A stretch of DNA of 64,000 nucleotides from Arthrobacter sp. MSA 4-2. GTDB taxonomy: Bacteria; Actinomycetota; Actinomycetes; Actinomycetales; Micrococcaceae. The stretch is from contig NZ_JAEKGC010000001.1 of NCBI RefSeq assembly GCF_016405885.1, positions 1 through 64,000 on the forward strand, given 5' to 3'. Both the position numbers and the translations under genes were made by a program. Under the pieces are notes generated by a model. It saw only the letters and a list, made by a program, of their open reading frames with translations. It was not told the origin of the DNA and searched no databases. Shown here piece after piece: positions 35,756 to 44,800 of this stretch (positions are counted from its first letter, which is position 1; each line of letters begins with the position of its first letter).

Positions 35756-36771
35756 GCAGAACGCCCCGGCTGAGAGGGGCGGCCCGCCCGGTGGTGCTGG
35801 GTCGAGAGGAAGCCCGCACGCTGATCCGGCCCGGAGCCGCGGGCCGTGGCGGCGCCGAGCTGCAGGGCGCCCTCGAGCGAGGCGCCCTCGCCCGGGGCAA
35901 GGTCAAGGCCCACGTGGCCGCGGTGAAGTTCCTGGCCGAACTCCTCCAGGAGGTCAGGGGAGGCCTCGAAGAGCCCGCCCACCCAGCGGATGCGCGGCGG
36001 CAGGCCGTCGACCAGGGCGGCGGTGGCGGTGCGGGCCAGTTCCCGGCCGGCGGAGCGGAAGATGCCGAGGGCGACGGCGCAGCCCTGCGCGGCGGCCTCG
36101 GCGACGTCGGGCACGAAGGAGGCGAGCACGGCCGCGCGGTCCTGCCGGGTGTAAACGCTGCGCACCAGGTCCTCGGGGGAGCCAAACCGTTCGAGCAGGC
36201 GGTCGAGCAGGCCGGCCGACCCGCCGACCCGCCCGTCGTAGCTGCGGTAGGCGGCCTCAAGGCCGCGCGCACCGATCCAGGCGCCGCTGCCTGCGTCGCC
36301 GAGCAGGTGGCCCCACCCGTCGACCCGCTGCCACAGCCCCGCGTGGTCGGTGCCCAGGGCGACGGCCCCGGTTCCCGCGGCGACGACGACGCCCGGCTGC
36401 GCCGACAGGGCACCGATGTGGGAGGTGAGGACGTCGGAGGCCAGGACCGTCGTGCGCGCGCCGAACCGGGCGTGCAGCTCCGCGTGAACGCCGTCGGCAT
36501 TGCGCAGCAGGGTGACGAGGCTCGCCGCGCCCAGGACCAGGGTGTCGAGGCTTCGGGCCCCGGAGGCGTCCCGCGCCGCCGCGACCAGCGGCTCGAGGGT
36601 GAGCATCAGGTCCTCGACGTCGAGGCCCGAGCCGCCGATGCGCAGCCCGCTGCCGGTGAAAACGCGGGCGGTTGAGGGGCCCGTGGTGGGGGTGGTCACC
36701 GCGACGCGGCACCCGGTGCCGCCGATGTCGATGCCGCAGATCCCCGCGGGAACCCGCTCAGCGGCCGGCAT
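35752..36771 (-). CDS. N-acetylglucosamine kinase-like (BadF/BadG ATPase family)
   Basis: This 339-residue ASKHA-fold kinase has DIGGTGCRVAV (phosphate 1), VVVAAGTGAVALG (phosphate 2) and GWGHLLGDAGSGAWIGARGLEAAYR, the hallmark of N-acetylglucosamine/BadF-type kinases. It would phosphorylate GlcNAc (or MurNAc/glucosamine) for entry into NagA or MurQ. It is divergent from murQ-anmK-nagB-nagA across a region with a TGAAA-N5-TTTCA operator-like site, and co-transcribed with the D-lactate dehydrogenase. Confidence 0.88.
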   Translation of the reverse strand: MPAAERVPAGICGIDIGGTGCRVAVTTPTTGPSTARVFTGSGLRIGGSGLDVEDLMLTLEPLVAAARDASGARSLDTLVLGAASLVTLLRNADGVHAELHARFGARTTVLASDVLTSHIGALSAQPGVVVAAGTGAVALGTDHAGLWQRVDGWGHLLGDAGSGAWIGARGLEAAYRSYDGRVGGSAGLLDRLLERFGSPEDLVRSVYTRQDRAAVLASFVPDVAEAAAQGCAVALGIFRSAGRELARTATAALVDGLPPRIRWVGGLFEASPDLLEEFGQELHRGHVGLDLAPGEGASLEGALQLGAATARGSGPDQRAGFLSTQHHRAGRPSQPGRSA

Positions 36772-36928
36772 GGGGTGCCCTCCGGGAGGGAGCCGGAGAG
36801 GCCGGAGTGGAGCGCGTCATCTGCCTCCGGGTGTTCGGGCGTCTCATGGAGGTCCTTCCGGCGGTGGGGGTGGCAACGTCAACGGTAACGCGGTTGGCTC
36901 TCTCAGCCACGGAATACCAACCGCCGCG

Positions 36929-36943
36929 TGAAACTAATTTTCA
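36929..36943. promoter_or_regulatory. Operator-like inverted repeat between the kinase and murQ
   Basis: TGAAA-CTAAT-TTTCA is a perfect 5-bp-arm inverted repeat in an AT-rich stretch between the divergent kinase and murQ genes. RpiR/MurR-type regulators bind TGAAA/TTTCA-type repeats. No regulator is encoded beside it. Confidence 0.5.
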
Positions 36944-37004
36944 TAACCTTACACAGCTTTGAAAACCATTGACCATCAGCGGGAGGCTGTGGTCTTCTTG
37001 GATC

Positions 37005-37964
37005 GTGAACAACTCCTATCGCACCCAAAAGGCGGCGGACTCTCGGGAAGCACCCTCGGACCTCGACCGTCTGGAGACCGAACAGTCCCGCCCGGACCTG
37101 GCCGATCTTGACCTGCGGTCAACCCGCGAACTCGTCGCCCAGATCGCCGCCGAGGACGCCCTCGTCCCCGCGGCCACCGCCGCCGCCGGTGATGCCATCA
37201 CGGCCGCCGTCGACGCCGTCATCGACCGGCTCGGCCGTGGAGGCCGGCTCATCTACGTGGGCGCAGGCACCCCGGGACGCCTCGCAGGCGTCGACGCCGC
37301 CGAATGCGTTCCGACCTTCGGGGTGGCCCCCGGACTCGTCATCGCGCTGATGGCCGGCGGCCCGGCCGCCCTCGTCTCCGCCGTCGAGGGGATCGAGGAC
37401 GATCCCGACGCCGGCGCCGCCGACCTGCGGGACCTGTCGGTCGGGGAGCTCGACGCCGTCGTCGGGATCGCTGCCTCCGGCCGGACCCCCTACGTACTCG
37501 GGGCGATGGCCGCCGCGCGCGCCGCCGGGGCCGTGACTATCGGCCTCTCAAACAACCCGGCGACGCTCCTCAGCGCCGCCGTCGACTTTCCCATCGAGGT
37601 CCTCACCGGGCCCGAGGTGGTCGCCGGGTCGACCCGCTTGAAGGCCGGCACCGCCCAGAAGCTTGTCCTCAACGCCATCTCCACTGCGGCGATGATCCGC
37701 CTGGGCAAGACCTACGGGAACCTCATGGTCGACGTCAAGGCCACCAACGGCAAGCTGCGCCAGCGGGCGCAGCGGATCGTCCTCGAGGCGACCGGGGCGT
37801 CCCCCGCCGAGGCGGCCGGCGCGCTCGACGCCTCGGGCTGGCACGCCAAGACCGCCATCGTCATGCTCCTGAACGGGGTCGACGCCGCGGAGGCCCGCCG
37901 CCTCCTCGAGGAGCACGCGGGCAGCGTGCGGGCCATCCTCGGCACGGCACCCATGCGTCCATGA
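37005..37964 (+). CDS. murQ: N-acetylmuramic acid 6-phosphate etherase
   Basis: This protein of about 319 residues has a SIS domain. Signatures are DLDLRSTRELVAQIAAED, GRLIYVGAGTPGRLAGVDAAECVPTFG, AVEGIEDD (catalytic glutamate), GIAASGRTPYVLGAM and STRLKAGTAQKLVLNAISTAAMIRLGKTYGNLMVDVKATN. It cleaves the D-lactyl ether of MurNAc-6-P, giving GlcNAc-6-P and D-lactate. The start is uncertain: the GTG at 37005 fits family length, and a TTG lies at 36969. It overlaps anmK by 4 nt. Confidence 0.94.
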   Translation: MNNSYRTQKAADSREAPSDLDRLETEQSRPDLADLDLRSTRELVAQIAAEDALVPAATAAAGDAITAAVDAVIDRLGRGGRLIYVGAGTPGRLAGVDAAECVPTFGVAPGLVIALMAGGPAALVSAVEGIEDDPDAGAADLRDLSVGELDAVVGIAASGRTPYVLGAMAAARAAGAVTIGLSNNPATLLSAAVDFPIEVLTGPEVVAGSTRLKAGTAQKLVLNAISTAAMIRLGKTYGNLMVDVKATNGKLRQRAQRIVLEATGASPAEAAGALDASGWHAKTAIVMLLNGVDAAEARRLLEEHAGSVRAILGTAPMRP

Positions 37965-39160
37965 GGGTCATCGGGCTGTCCTCGGGCACCTCGGTGGACG
38001 CCATCGACGTCGCCGCCGCGGACTTCGAACTCGACGGCACCGAGCTGCGCATGACGCCGCTGGGCCACCGAGAGATCCCGTACAGCGAAGGCCTGCGGGA
38101 AGAGATCCAGCGCGCCATGCCGCCGGCGGCCACCACCATGGAGGCGGTGACCCGGCTCGACACCTTCATTGGGCAGGAGTTCGCCGCCGCCGCGCAGGCC
38201 CTGCTCGCGGAAACCGGCGGGACCGCCGACCTCGTCGTCTCCCACGGGCAGACCTTGTTCCACTGGATCGAGGACGGCACGGGCCGCGGGACGCTCCAGC
38301 TGGGCCAGCCCGCCTGGATCGCGCAGGCCACCGGACTGCCCGTGCTCTCCGACCTGCGCAGCAACGACATCGCCGCCGGCGGCCAGGGCGCCCCGCTCGT
38401 AAGCCTCTTCGACTCCCTGCTGCTCGCCGGGCGAGGGGACGCTGCGGCGGCCCTCAACTCTGCTGCCCTCAACCTGGGCGGGATCGCCAACGCGACGGTG
38501 ATCCGCCCCGGCCAGGACCCCGTCGCCTTCGACACCGGCCCGGCAAACGCGCTCCTCGACGCCGCGGTGCGCGCAGCCAGCGGCGGCAGGGAGTCAGTTG
38601 ACCGGGACGGAGAGGGCGCCCGCGCCGGAACGGTCGACAACGACCTCCTCGCTGCCCTGCTCGCCCACCCCTACTACGCCCGGCCTGCGCCGAAGTCCAC
38701 CGGCCGCGAACTCTTCCACTCGGGGTACCTCGACGCCGTGACCGCGGCCCGGCCGTGCACCACCGCCGACCTGCTGGCCACCCTCACCGAACTGACGGCC
38801 CGCACCGTGGCCGATGCCCTCGCGCCCTTTGGGGTCGGCAAGGTGTTCGTCTCCGGCGGCGGTACCCGCAACCCGTTCCTGCTGGAGCGGCTGGGGGCAC
38901 ACCTCGAACCGGCGCAGCTGCGCGATGCCACCGACCTTGGCATCGACGCCGACGCCAAGGAGGCCTACCTTTTCGCCCTGCTCGGCTTCTTCACGTGGCA
39001 CGGGCTCCCCGGCACCCTGGCCAGCGCCACCGGAAGCACGACGCCGCCTCTCGCCGGCCGCATCACCCCGGGCGCGGGCCCCCTGCGCCTGCCGGAGCCG
39101 GCGGCCGTTCCTCCCGAGCGCATCACCGTCTCGTTTCCCGCGCCGGTCCGGCACCCTTAG
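37961..39160 (+). CDS. anmK: Anhydro-N-acetylmuramic acid kinase
   Basis: This 399-residue kinase has VIGLSSGTSVDAIDVAAADF (phosphate loop), VVSHGQTLFHW, GTLQLGQPAWIAQATGLPVLSDLRSNDIAAGGQGAPLV, LNLGGIANATV, FDTGPANALLDA and VFVSGGGTRNPFLLERL. It opens and phosphorylates 1,6-anhydroMurNAc to MurNAc-6-P, the substrate of MurQ. The ATG lies in the murQ stop region (ATGA). Its presence implies turnover of the cell's own wall by lytic transglycosylases. Confidence 0.95.
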   Translation: MRVIGLSSGTSVDAIDVAAADFELDGTELRMTPLGHREIPYSEGLREEIQRAMPPAATTMEAVTRLDTFIGQEFAAAAQALLAETGGTADLVVSHGQTLFHWIEDGTGRGTLQLGQPAWIAQATGLPVLSDLRSNDIAAGGQGAPLVSLFDSLLLAGRGDAAAALNSAALNLGGIANATVIRPGQDPVAFDTGPANALLDAAVRAASGGRESVDRDGEGARAGTVDNDLLAALLAHPYYARPAPKSTGRELFHSGYLDAVTAARPCTTADLLATLTELTARTVADALAPFGVGKVFVSGGGTRNPFLLERLGAHLEPAQLRDATDLGIDADAKEAYLFALLGFFTWHGLPGTLASATGSTTPPLAGRITPGAGPLRLPEPAAVPPERITVSFPAPVRHP

Positions 39161-39278
39161 TCCCTGGAGATCCTGTGAAGGCCTTTCAACCGATACTTCT
39201 TTCCGCCGGCTCTGTGCGTCGGATTCCATGGTGCACCTTCGGCGGCTTCATCCATTCCTCGACGATTGGTAGTACCCG

Positions 39279-40061
39279 ATGAGAATCGCCATCCACCCCG
39301 ACGCCGCGGCCGTCGGCGAGCACGCCGCCCGCATCCTCGCCTCAACCGTCGAGCGGAAGCCCGACGCCGTACTCGGCTTCGCCACGGGGTCGAGCCCGAT
39401 GGCGACCTACGAGGCGCTCGCCCGGCATCGCCTCGACGAGCTGGCCTTCGACCGGGTGCGCGGCTTCGCCCTCGACGAATATGTCGGCCTGCCCGCCGAG
39501 CACCCCGAGAGCTACCGCTCGGTGATCGATCGGGAGGTCGTGCAGCGGCTGGGGCTCACTCCGGGCAACATCCGGGTGCCCGACGGCGCGGCCGAGGACC
39601 TCGAGGCGGCCTGCCGGGCGTACGAGGACGCGATCCGGGCCAGCGGCGGGGTCGACGTGCAGCTGCTGGGCATCGGCGCCAACGGACACATCGGCTTCAA
39701 TGAACCGACGTCGTCCTTCGCCAGCCGGACGCGCGTCAAGACACTCTCGCCGCGCACCCGGGAGGACAACTCCCGGTTCTTCGGCGGCGACGTCACCCAG
39801 GTCCCAATGCACTGCCTCACCCAGGGAATCGGCACCATCCTCGACGCGCGGGCCTTGGTGCTCGTGGCCACCGGGACGCCGAAGGCCGCCGCCGTGGCGC
39901 AGATGATCGAGGGCCCGCTGGGCGCCTTCTGCCCGGCCACCGCCCTCCAGCTCCACGCCAATGCGACGGTGATCGTCGACGAGGCCGCCGCCGCCGAGCT
40001 GCGGAGCCACGCCTACTACCGGCACACTGAGGCCAACCGGCCCGCCTGGCAGCTACCCTGA
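39279..40061 (+). CDS. nagB: Glucosamine-6-phosphate deaminase
   Basis: This 260-residue deaminase has VLGFATGSSPMATYEAL, GFALDEYVGLPAEHPESY, LLGIGANGHIGFNEPTSSFASRTRVKTLSPRTREDNSRFF, and a C-terminal AYYRHTEANRP. It converts GlcN-6-P to fructose-6-P and ammonia. It lies 118 bp after anmK and 5 bp before nagA, completing the route from wall amino sugars to glycolysis. No strong ribosome site is visible (GGTAG only). Confidence 0.95.
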   Translation: MRIAIHPDAAAVGEHAARILASTVERKPDAVLGFATGSSPMATYEALARHRLDELAFDRVRGFALDEYVGLPAEHPESYRSVIDREVVQRLGLTPGNIRVPDGAAEDLEAACRAYEDAIRASGGVDVQLLGIGANGHIGFNEPTSSFASRTRVKTLSPRTREDNSRFFGGDVTQVPMHCLTQGIGTILDARALVLVATGTPKAAAVAQMIEGPLGAFCPATALQLHANATVIVDEAAAAELRSHAYYRHTEANRPAWQLP

Positions 40062-40066
40062 GTCCG

Positions 40067-41233
40067 GTGACTCCACTTCCGGCAACGCAGCCCCTCGTTC
40101 TCCACTCCGCCCGGCGCTTCACCGGGACCACCGTCGTCCCCGACGCCTGGCTCCGGCTCGACGACGGCGTCGTCACCGACGTCGGGACCGGGGACTCGTG
40201 GCGCGGGCTCACTGCGGGTGCAGGAGCCGGTGCCGGTCCCGGTTCACAGGCCGACGTTGAGGTGCTCGACGCGGCCGGAGCGTACGTGGCGCCCGGGTTC
40301 GTCGACCTTCACTGCCACGGCGGGGGAGGGGCGTCCTTCGAGGACGCCGACATCAGCCCGGCGCTGCGCGTGCACCGGGCGGCGGGCGCCACGAGCCTCG
40401 TGGCGTCGCTGGTGACCAATCCGCTGCCGGTCCTCGAGGCCTCCCTGCGGTCGCTCGGTGCCGTCCGGGATCCGATGCTCCGCGGCTTCCACCTTGAGGG
40501 GCCGTTCCTTGCGACGAGCCACTGCGGGGCGCACCGGCCCGACTACCTCGTGGCTCCCACCGTTGAGGCCGTGGACCGGCTTGTCGAGGCCGGGGGAGGC
40601 TCGCTCGTTCAGGTCACCATGGCTCCGGAGCTCGACCCGGATCTCGCGGCCCTGCGCCGCTTCGTCCAGCACGGTGTCCGGGTGGCCGTCGGGCACACGG
40701 CCGCGGACTATGAAATGGCGCTGCGGGCGTTCGACGCCGGAGCGAGCCTGTTGACTCACACCTTCAACGCCATGGAGCCGCTGCATCACCGGAAACCCGG
40801 GCCGATCGCGGCAGCACTGGATTCCCCGCACGTCACGCTCGAACTGATCGCCGACGGGCTTCACGTCCACGACCCGATGGTCCGGCTCGCATTCGCCTCG
40901 GCGCCGGGACGGGTGGCCCTGATCACCGATGCGATGGCCGCGGCGGGCGCCGGGGACGGACCGTACCGGATCGGCTCCCTCGACGTCCTCGTGTCGGACG
41001 GGGAGGCCCGCCTCGCGGGGGGTGGGTCGATCGCCGGCAGCACCCTCACGCTTGACGCCGCCGTTCGGCGGGCGGTGGGCGCCGGCGTCGGGGTGGCCGA
41101 GGCGGTTGCGGCGGCGACCGTCGTTCCGGCCCGTGCCCTCGGGCTCCCGGACTACGGCACGACGGAGGTCGGGGCGCGCGGCGGCGTCGTCGTGCTGGAT
41201 GAGGACCTTAAGGTGCTGCGGGTCCTGTCCTGA
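40067..41233 (+). CDS. nagA: N-acetylglucosamine-6-phosphate deacetylase
   Basis: This 388-residue amidohydrolase has APGFVDLHCHGGGGASFED, HLEGPFLATSHCGAHRPD (metal glutamate), VAVGHTAADYEMALRAFDAGASLLTHTFNAMEPLHHRKPG, ELIADGLHVHDPMVRLAF and ALITDAMAAAGAGDG (catalytic Asp). The GTG start is 5 bp after nagB. A 10-residue Gly/Ala insertion (TAGAGAGAGPGS) lies in the N-terminal beta domain. The 3' end overlaps the convergent acetyltransferase gene by 26 bp. Confidence 0.94.
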   Translation: MTPLPATQPLVLHSARRFTGTTVVPDAWLRLDDGVVTDVGTGDSWRGLTAGAGAGAGPGSQADVEVLDAAGAYVAPGFVDLHCHGGGGASFEDADISPALRVHRAAGATSLVASLVTNPLPVLEASLRSLGAVRDPMLRGFHLEGPFLATSHCGAHRPDYLVAPTVEAVDRLVEAGGGSLVQVTMAPELDPDLAALRRFVQHGVRVAVGHTAADYEMALRAFDAGASLLTHTFNAMEPLHHRKPGPIAAALDSPHVTLELIADGLHVHDPMVRLAFASAPGRVALITDAMAAAGAGDGPYRIGSLDVLVSDGEARLAGGGSIAGSTLTLDAAVRRAVGAGVGVAEAVAAATVVPARALGLPDYGTTEVGARGGVVVLDEDLKVLRVLS

Positions 41234-41582
41234 CGAGGTCGGAATACTCCGGGTTCTCCGCCAGGAAGTGTTCGACGAAGCTGCACCCGGCCACGACCTT
41301 CAGGTTCCGTTCCCGTGCGTCGGCCATCGCCTGATGAATCATGTCCGTGGCGATGCCGCGGCCCTCGAATTCCTCGTCGACGATGGTGTGGGTGTATTCG
41401 ATGACGCCGTCAGCGAGGCGGTAGGCGGCCAGGCCCACGGGGGTCCCGTCGAGGTAGGCGATGTAGCGGCTCTTCTCTGGGGTGTCGGTGACCGTCAACT
41501 GCGCCTTCGTGGCTCCGGAACCGGTCGTCTGTTCGCCCGCTGAAGTGCCTGCCGGGCTGCCTGGCTCTGTGCCGCTGGTCAT
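41208..41582 (-). CDS. GNAT-family N-acetyltransferase (YjdJ/GCN5-small type)
   Basis: This is a 124-residue protein. After a Ser/Gly-rich N-terminal tail, the domain reads SRYIAYLDGTPVGLAAYRLADGVIEYTHTIVDEEFEGRGIATDMIHQAMADARERNLKVVAGCSFVEHFLAENPEY. This is the short Gcn5-type fold (N-acetyltransferase-like, COG2388) with GRGIA for acetyl-CoA. The ATG follows GAAGGGGAC. The substrate is unknown. It is convergent with nagA. Confidence 0.9.
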   Translation of the reverse strand: MTSGTEPGSPAGTSAGEQTTGSGATKAQLTVTDTPEKSRYIAYLDGTPVGLAAYRLADGVIEYTHTIVDEEFEGRGIATDMIHQAMADARERNLKVVAGCSFVEHFLAENPEYSDLVRTGPAAP

Positions 41583-41857
41583 GTCGTCCCCTTCGTGAGA
41601 TATCGCAAGTTTTTCACTGTGCCGGAGGATAGTCAACGCGGGCACCCCTCCGCGGTGGCCTGCTGTTGGAGCCGGCGGTGGCAGAGCCGCTGAGCGCCTC
41701 AGCCACCGGTCCGGCGACCGTTCTGAGGTTGGTGTTGTCCACGGGGCTCTGGGATGGTCCGATGGGCCAAGCGCCTGCAGGGAGCTGTTCTTCTTGGTTC
41801 ACCGCGTAGTCGTGATGCCGTCATCCGTCGTTCCCGTTCGGCTGGGACGGTGTGCTG

Positions 41858-44800
41858 GTGAAAAGAACCTACAAAAAACTGTTACTTCCCGGAATTCTGA
41901 TACCGGCTGTGCTGCTTTCCGGTGTCGGCCCGGCGTCGGCCGCCCCGCGGCCCGTTAGCGGCGTCCTCGACAGCGACGCCGTTCCCGTCCGCGAGGGGGC
42001 GGACAGCAGCCAGGGCCGCAGCCCGGCCGCAAGTTCCAACCCGAATGAGCCGGGAATGCTCCTCAAGGAACCTGCGGGTGGTGAGCGCATCCTCCTGAAT
42101 GAAGAAGAGCGCCCTGTCGCGCCTGGCCTGGACCTGAGATCGTTCCAGTGGCTTGACTCCGCCGGGTTCGTGCGCGGGGACGTCCTGACCGCCAAGCTGG
42201 GCACCCCCGGGCTGAGTCTTGATTATGTCGACGGCGGGACGGTGACTACCCCGGGGCCGCTGGAGAACCAGGTCGAGAAGGCGGGCGCGGTCGCCGGTGT
42301 CAATGGCGACTTCTTCGACATCAACAACTCCGGATCAGCTCTGGGTGCGGGGCTCGGCCGCAAGGGCGTTGTGAAGGGACCCAACCCGGGCTGGCCGAAC
42401 GCCATTGGCGTCGACGCCAACGGGCTCGCCCAGATGACCGAAATGCTCCTCGAAGGCAGCATCGTCACCCCGACGGCCACCGTGCCCCTCAAGGGACTCA
42501 ACCAGAACGTCCTTGCTGTCAACGACATCGGGGCGTACACCTCCCTCTGGGGCGGCTATTCGCGCGACCGCGCCACGACGGGCGTGTCCTCGAAGGTCGA
42601 GGTTCTGGTGACCGACGGCGTGGTGACCGGGATTTCCCCCCAGCCCGGCGAGGGCGCCCTCAAGGAAAACACGATCGCCCTGGTCGGACGTGAAAACGGA
42701 GCCAAAGCACTCTCCGCATTGAAGATCGGGGACAAGGTCAAGGTGTCCTACGGCCTCAAGAGTTCTGCAGGTGAGATGGAGGTGGCCATCGGCGGCAGCC
42801 AGCCGCTCGTGCGCGGAGGTGAAGTGCTTCCCCAGGGCGACAAGAGCGTGCATCCCCGAACGGCGGTCGGGTTCAGCAAGGACCGCGCCACGATGTTCCT
42901 CGTGACCCTCGACGGCCGGATGGCTGACAGCCGGGGCATGTCCCTCGAAGAACTGGGAGCCTTCATGAAGGAGCTGGGCGCCGACATGGCGCTCAACCTC
43001 GACGGCGGAGGATCCTCAACCCTGGTGGCCCGCGAGGCCGGCGAGAGCGGGGTCGATCTGGAGAACGCGCCCTCCGACGGCTACCAGCGGTCGGTGCCCA
43101 ACGGGCTGGCGCTGTTTGCCGCGGAGGGATCCGGGCGGCCGACAGGGCTCCGGGTCGCACCCGAGGCCGGTGACGCCGACGAGAACTCCCTGCGGGTCTT
43201 CCCCGGGCTGAGCCGGGAACTCGACGCGCTGGCACATGATGAAACCTACGCGCCGGTCGATGTCGACGCGAAATACCGGTCAAACCCCGCAGCCGTCGGA
43301 GAGATCGATAAGGACGGCACGTTCACCGCCAGGCGCAGCGGGGATGTCACCGTCACGGCCTCGACGGCCGGGGCGGCCGGGGAACTTCCCCTCGTCGTGC
43401 TCGGGGACCTGGAACGGGTGCGTCCCACCGCGGAGAAGGTATCCCTTAAGGACGCCTCGGATGCCGGGACGTTCGGCCTGGTCGGCTATGACGCTGACGG
43501 GTTCCAGGCACCCATCGACCCCGCCGACGTCGTGCTTGAATACGACACCTCCAAGCTTTCCATCGAGCCGAACGAAGCAGGCGGCTTCTCCGTCAAGGCG
43601 GGCGTGGACTCCGCTGGCGTCGTGGTCACAGCCACAGTCAAGGGAGTCGTCTCCCATGTGGCCGTCTCGGTAGGACTTGAGAGTCGGATCGCCGCGAACT
43701 TCGACGACGCAGCAGGCTGGAAATGGTCCGGAGCGCGGTCAACCGGATCTCTTGCGCCAACCCAGGGAAGGGACGGCGGAACCGCACTGCAGATCAACTA
43801 CGACTTCACCCAGTCGACGGCGACGCGCACCTCGAACGCGGCGCCACCGAAGAACATCACTATTGACGGGCAGCCCCAGACCATCGGGCTGTGGGTCAAG
43901 GGCGACGGACGGGGCCAGTGGTGGTCCTTCTCCCTCCGCGACGACAAGGGCAATTCCTACCCCCTGTACGGGCCTCACATCACCTGGACAGGCTGGCAGT
44001 ATGTCGAGGTCGATGTGCCCCAGGGCATCGCCTTCCCAATGACGCTGACCCGGTTCGGCATCATCGAAACGGCGGCGACAGCGAAATACGCAGGATCGGT
44101 CGCGATCGATGACATCACGGTCAAGGTCGCCCCCAGCATCGAAACCCCGGTGACCGACCGGGTCGCCGACGACGTCGTCATCACCGACGGCAAGGCCCTC
44201 GACGGCGGAGACTTCACGTTCGCCGTCGTCTCCGATGCCCAGTTCACGGCATCGGACCAGTCACTTATCCCTGCGGCACGGCGCACGCTCCGTGAAGCTC
44301 TCGCCGCCGACCCGGAGTTCATCGTCATTAACGGGGACTGGATCGACACCGCCTTCCCCGCGGACCTCGCTCTCGCCCGCAAGGTCATCGAGGAGGAACT
44401 CGGGGACAAGGTGCCCTGGTACTACGTTCCGGGCAACCACGAAATCTATGGTCCCGGTACCGTCGACCCGTTCGAGGCTGAATTTGGCCCCGGGCATCAG
44501 AGGTTCGTCCACAAGGGAACGCAGTTCGTTCTCCTCGACTCTTCGACCGGCAGGCTGCTCGGTGGCGGCTTTGACCAGTGGCAGATGCTCCGCGACTCGC
44601 TGGACACCGCGCGGGACAACCCGGCCATTAACGGTGTTGTGGTGCTGACCCACATGCCGACCCGCGATCCCAGCCCGATCAAGGTCAGCCAGCTTTCCAG
44701 TGCCGTCGAGGTCGGTGTCGTCGAGGACTGGCTTTCGGAATTCCGGCGCGACAGCGGCAAGGGCGCGGCCTACATCGGCTCGCACGTCGGATCGTTCTCC

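Noticed and set aside
41614-41802. Short reverse frame upstream of the acetyltransferase
   Set aside because: It is Pro/Ser-rich, has no ribosome site, and overlaps the acetyltransferase upstream region; unlikely to be a gene.
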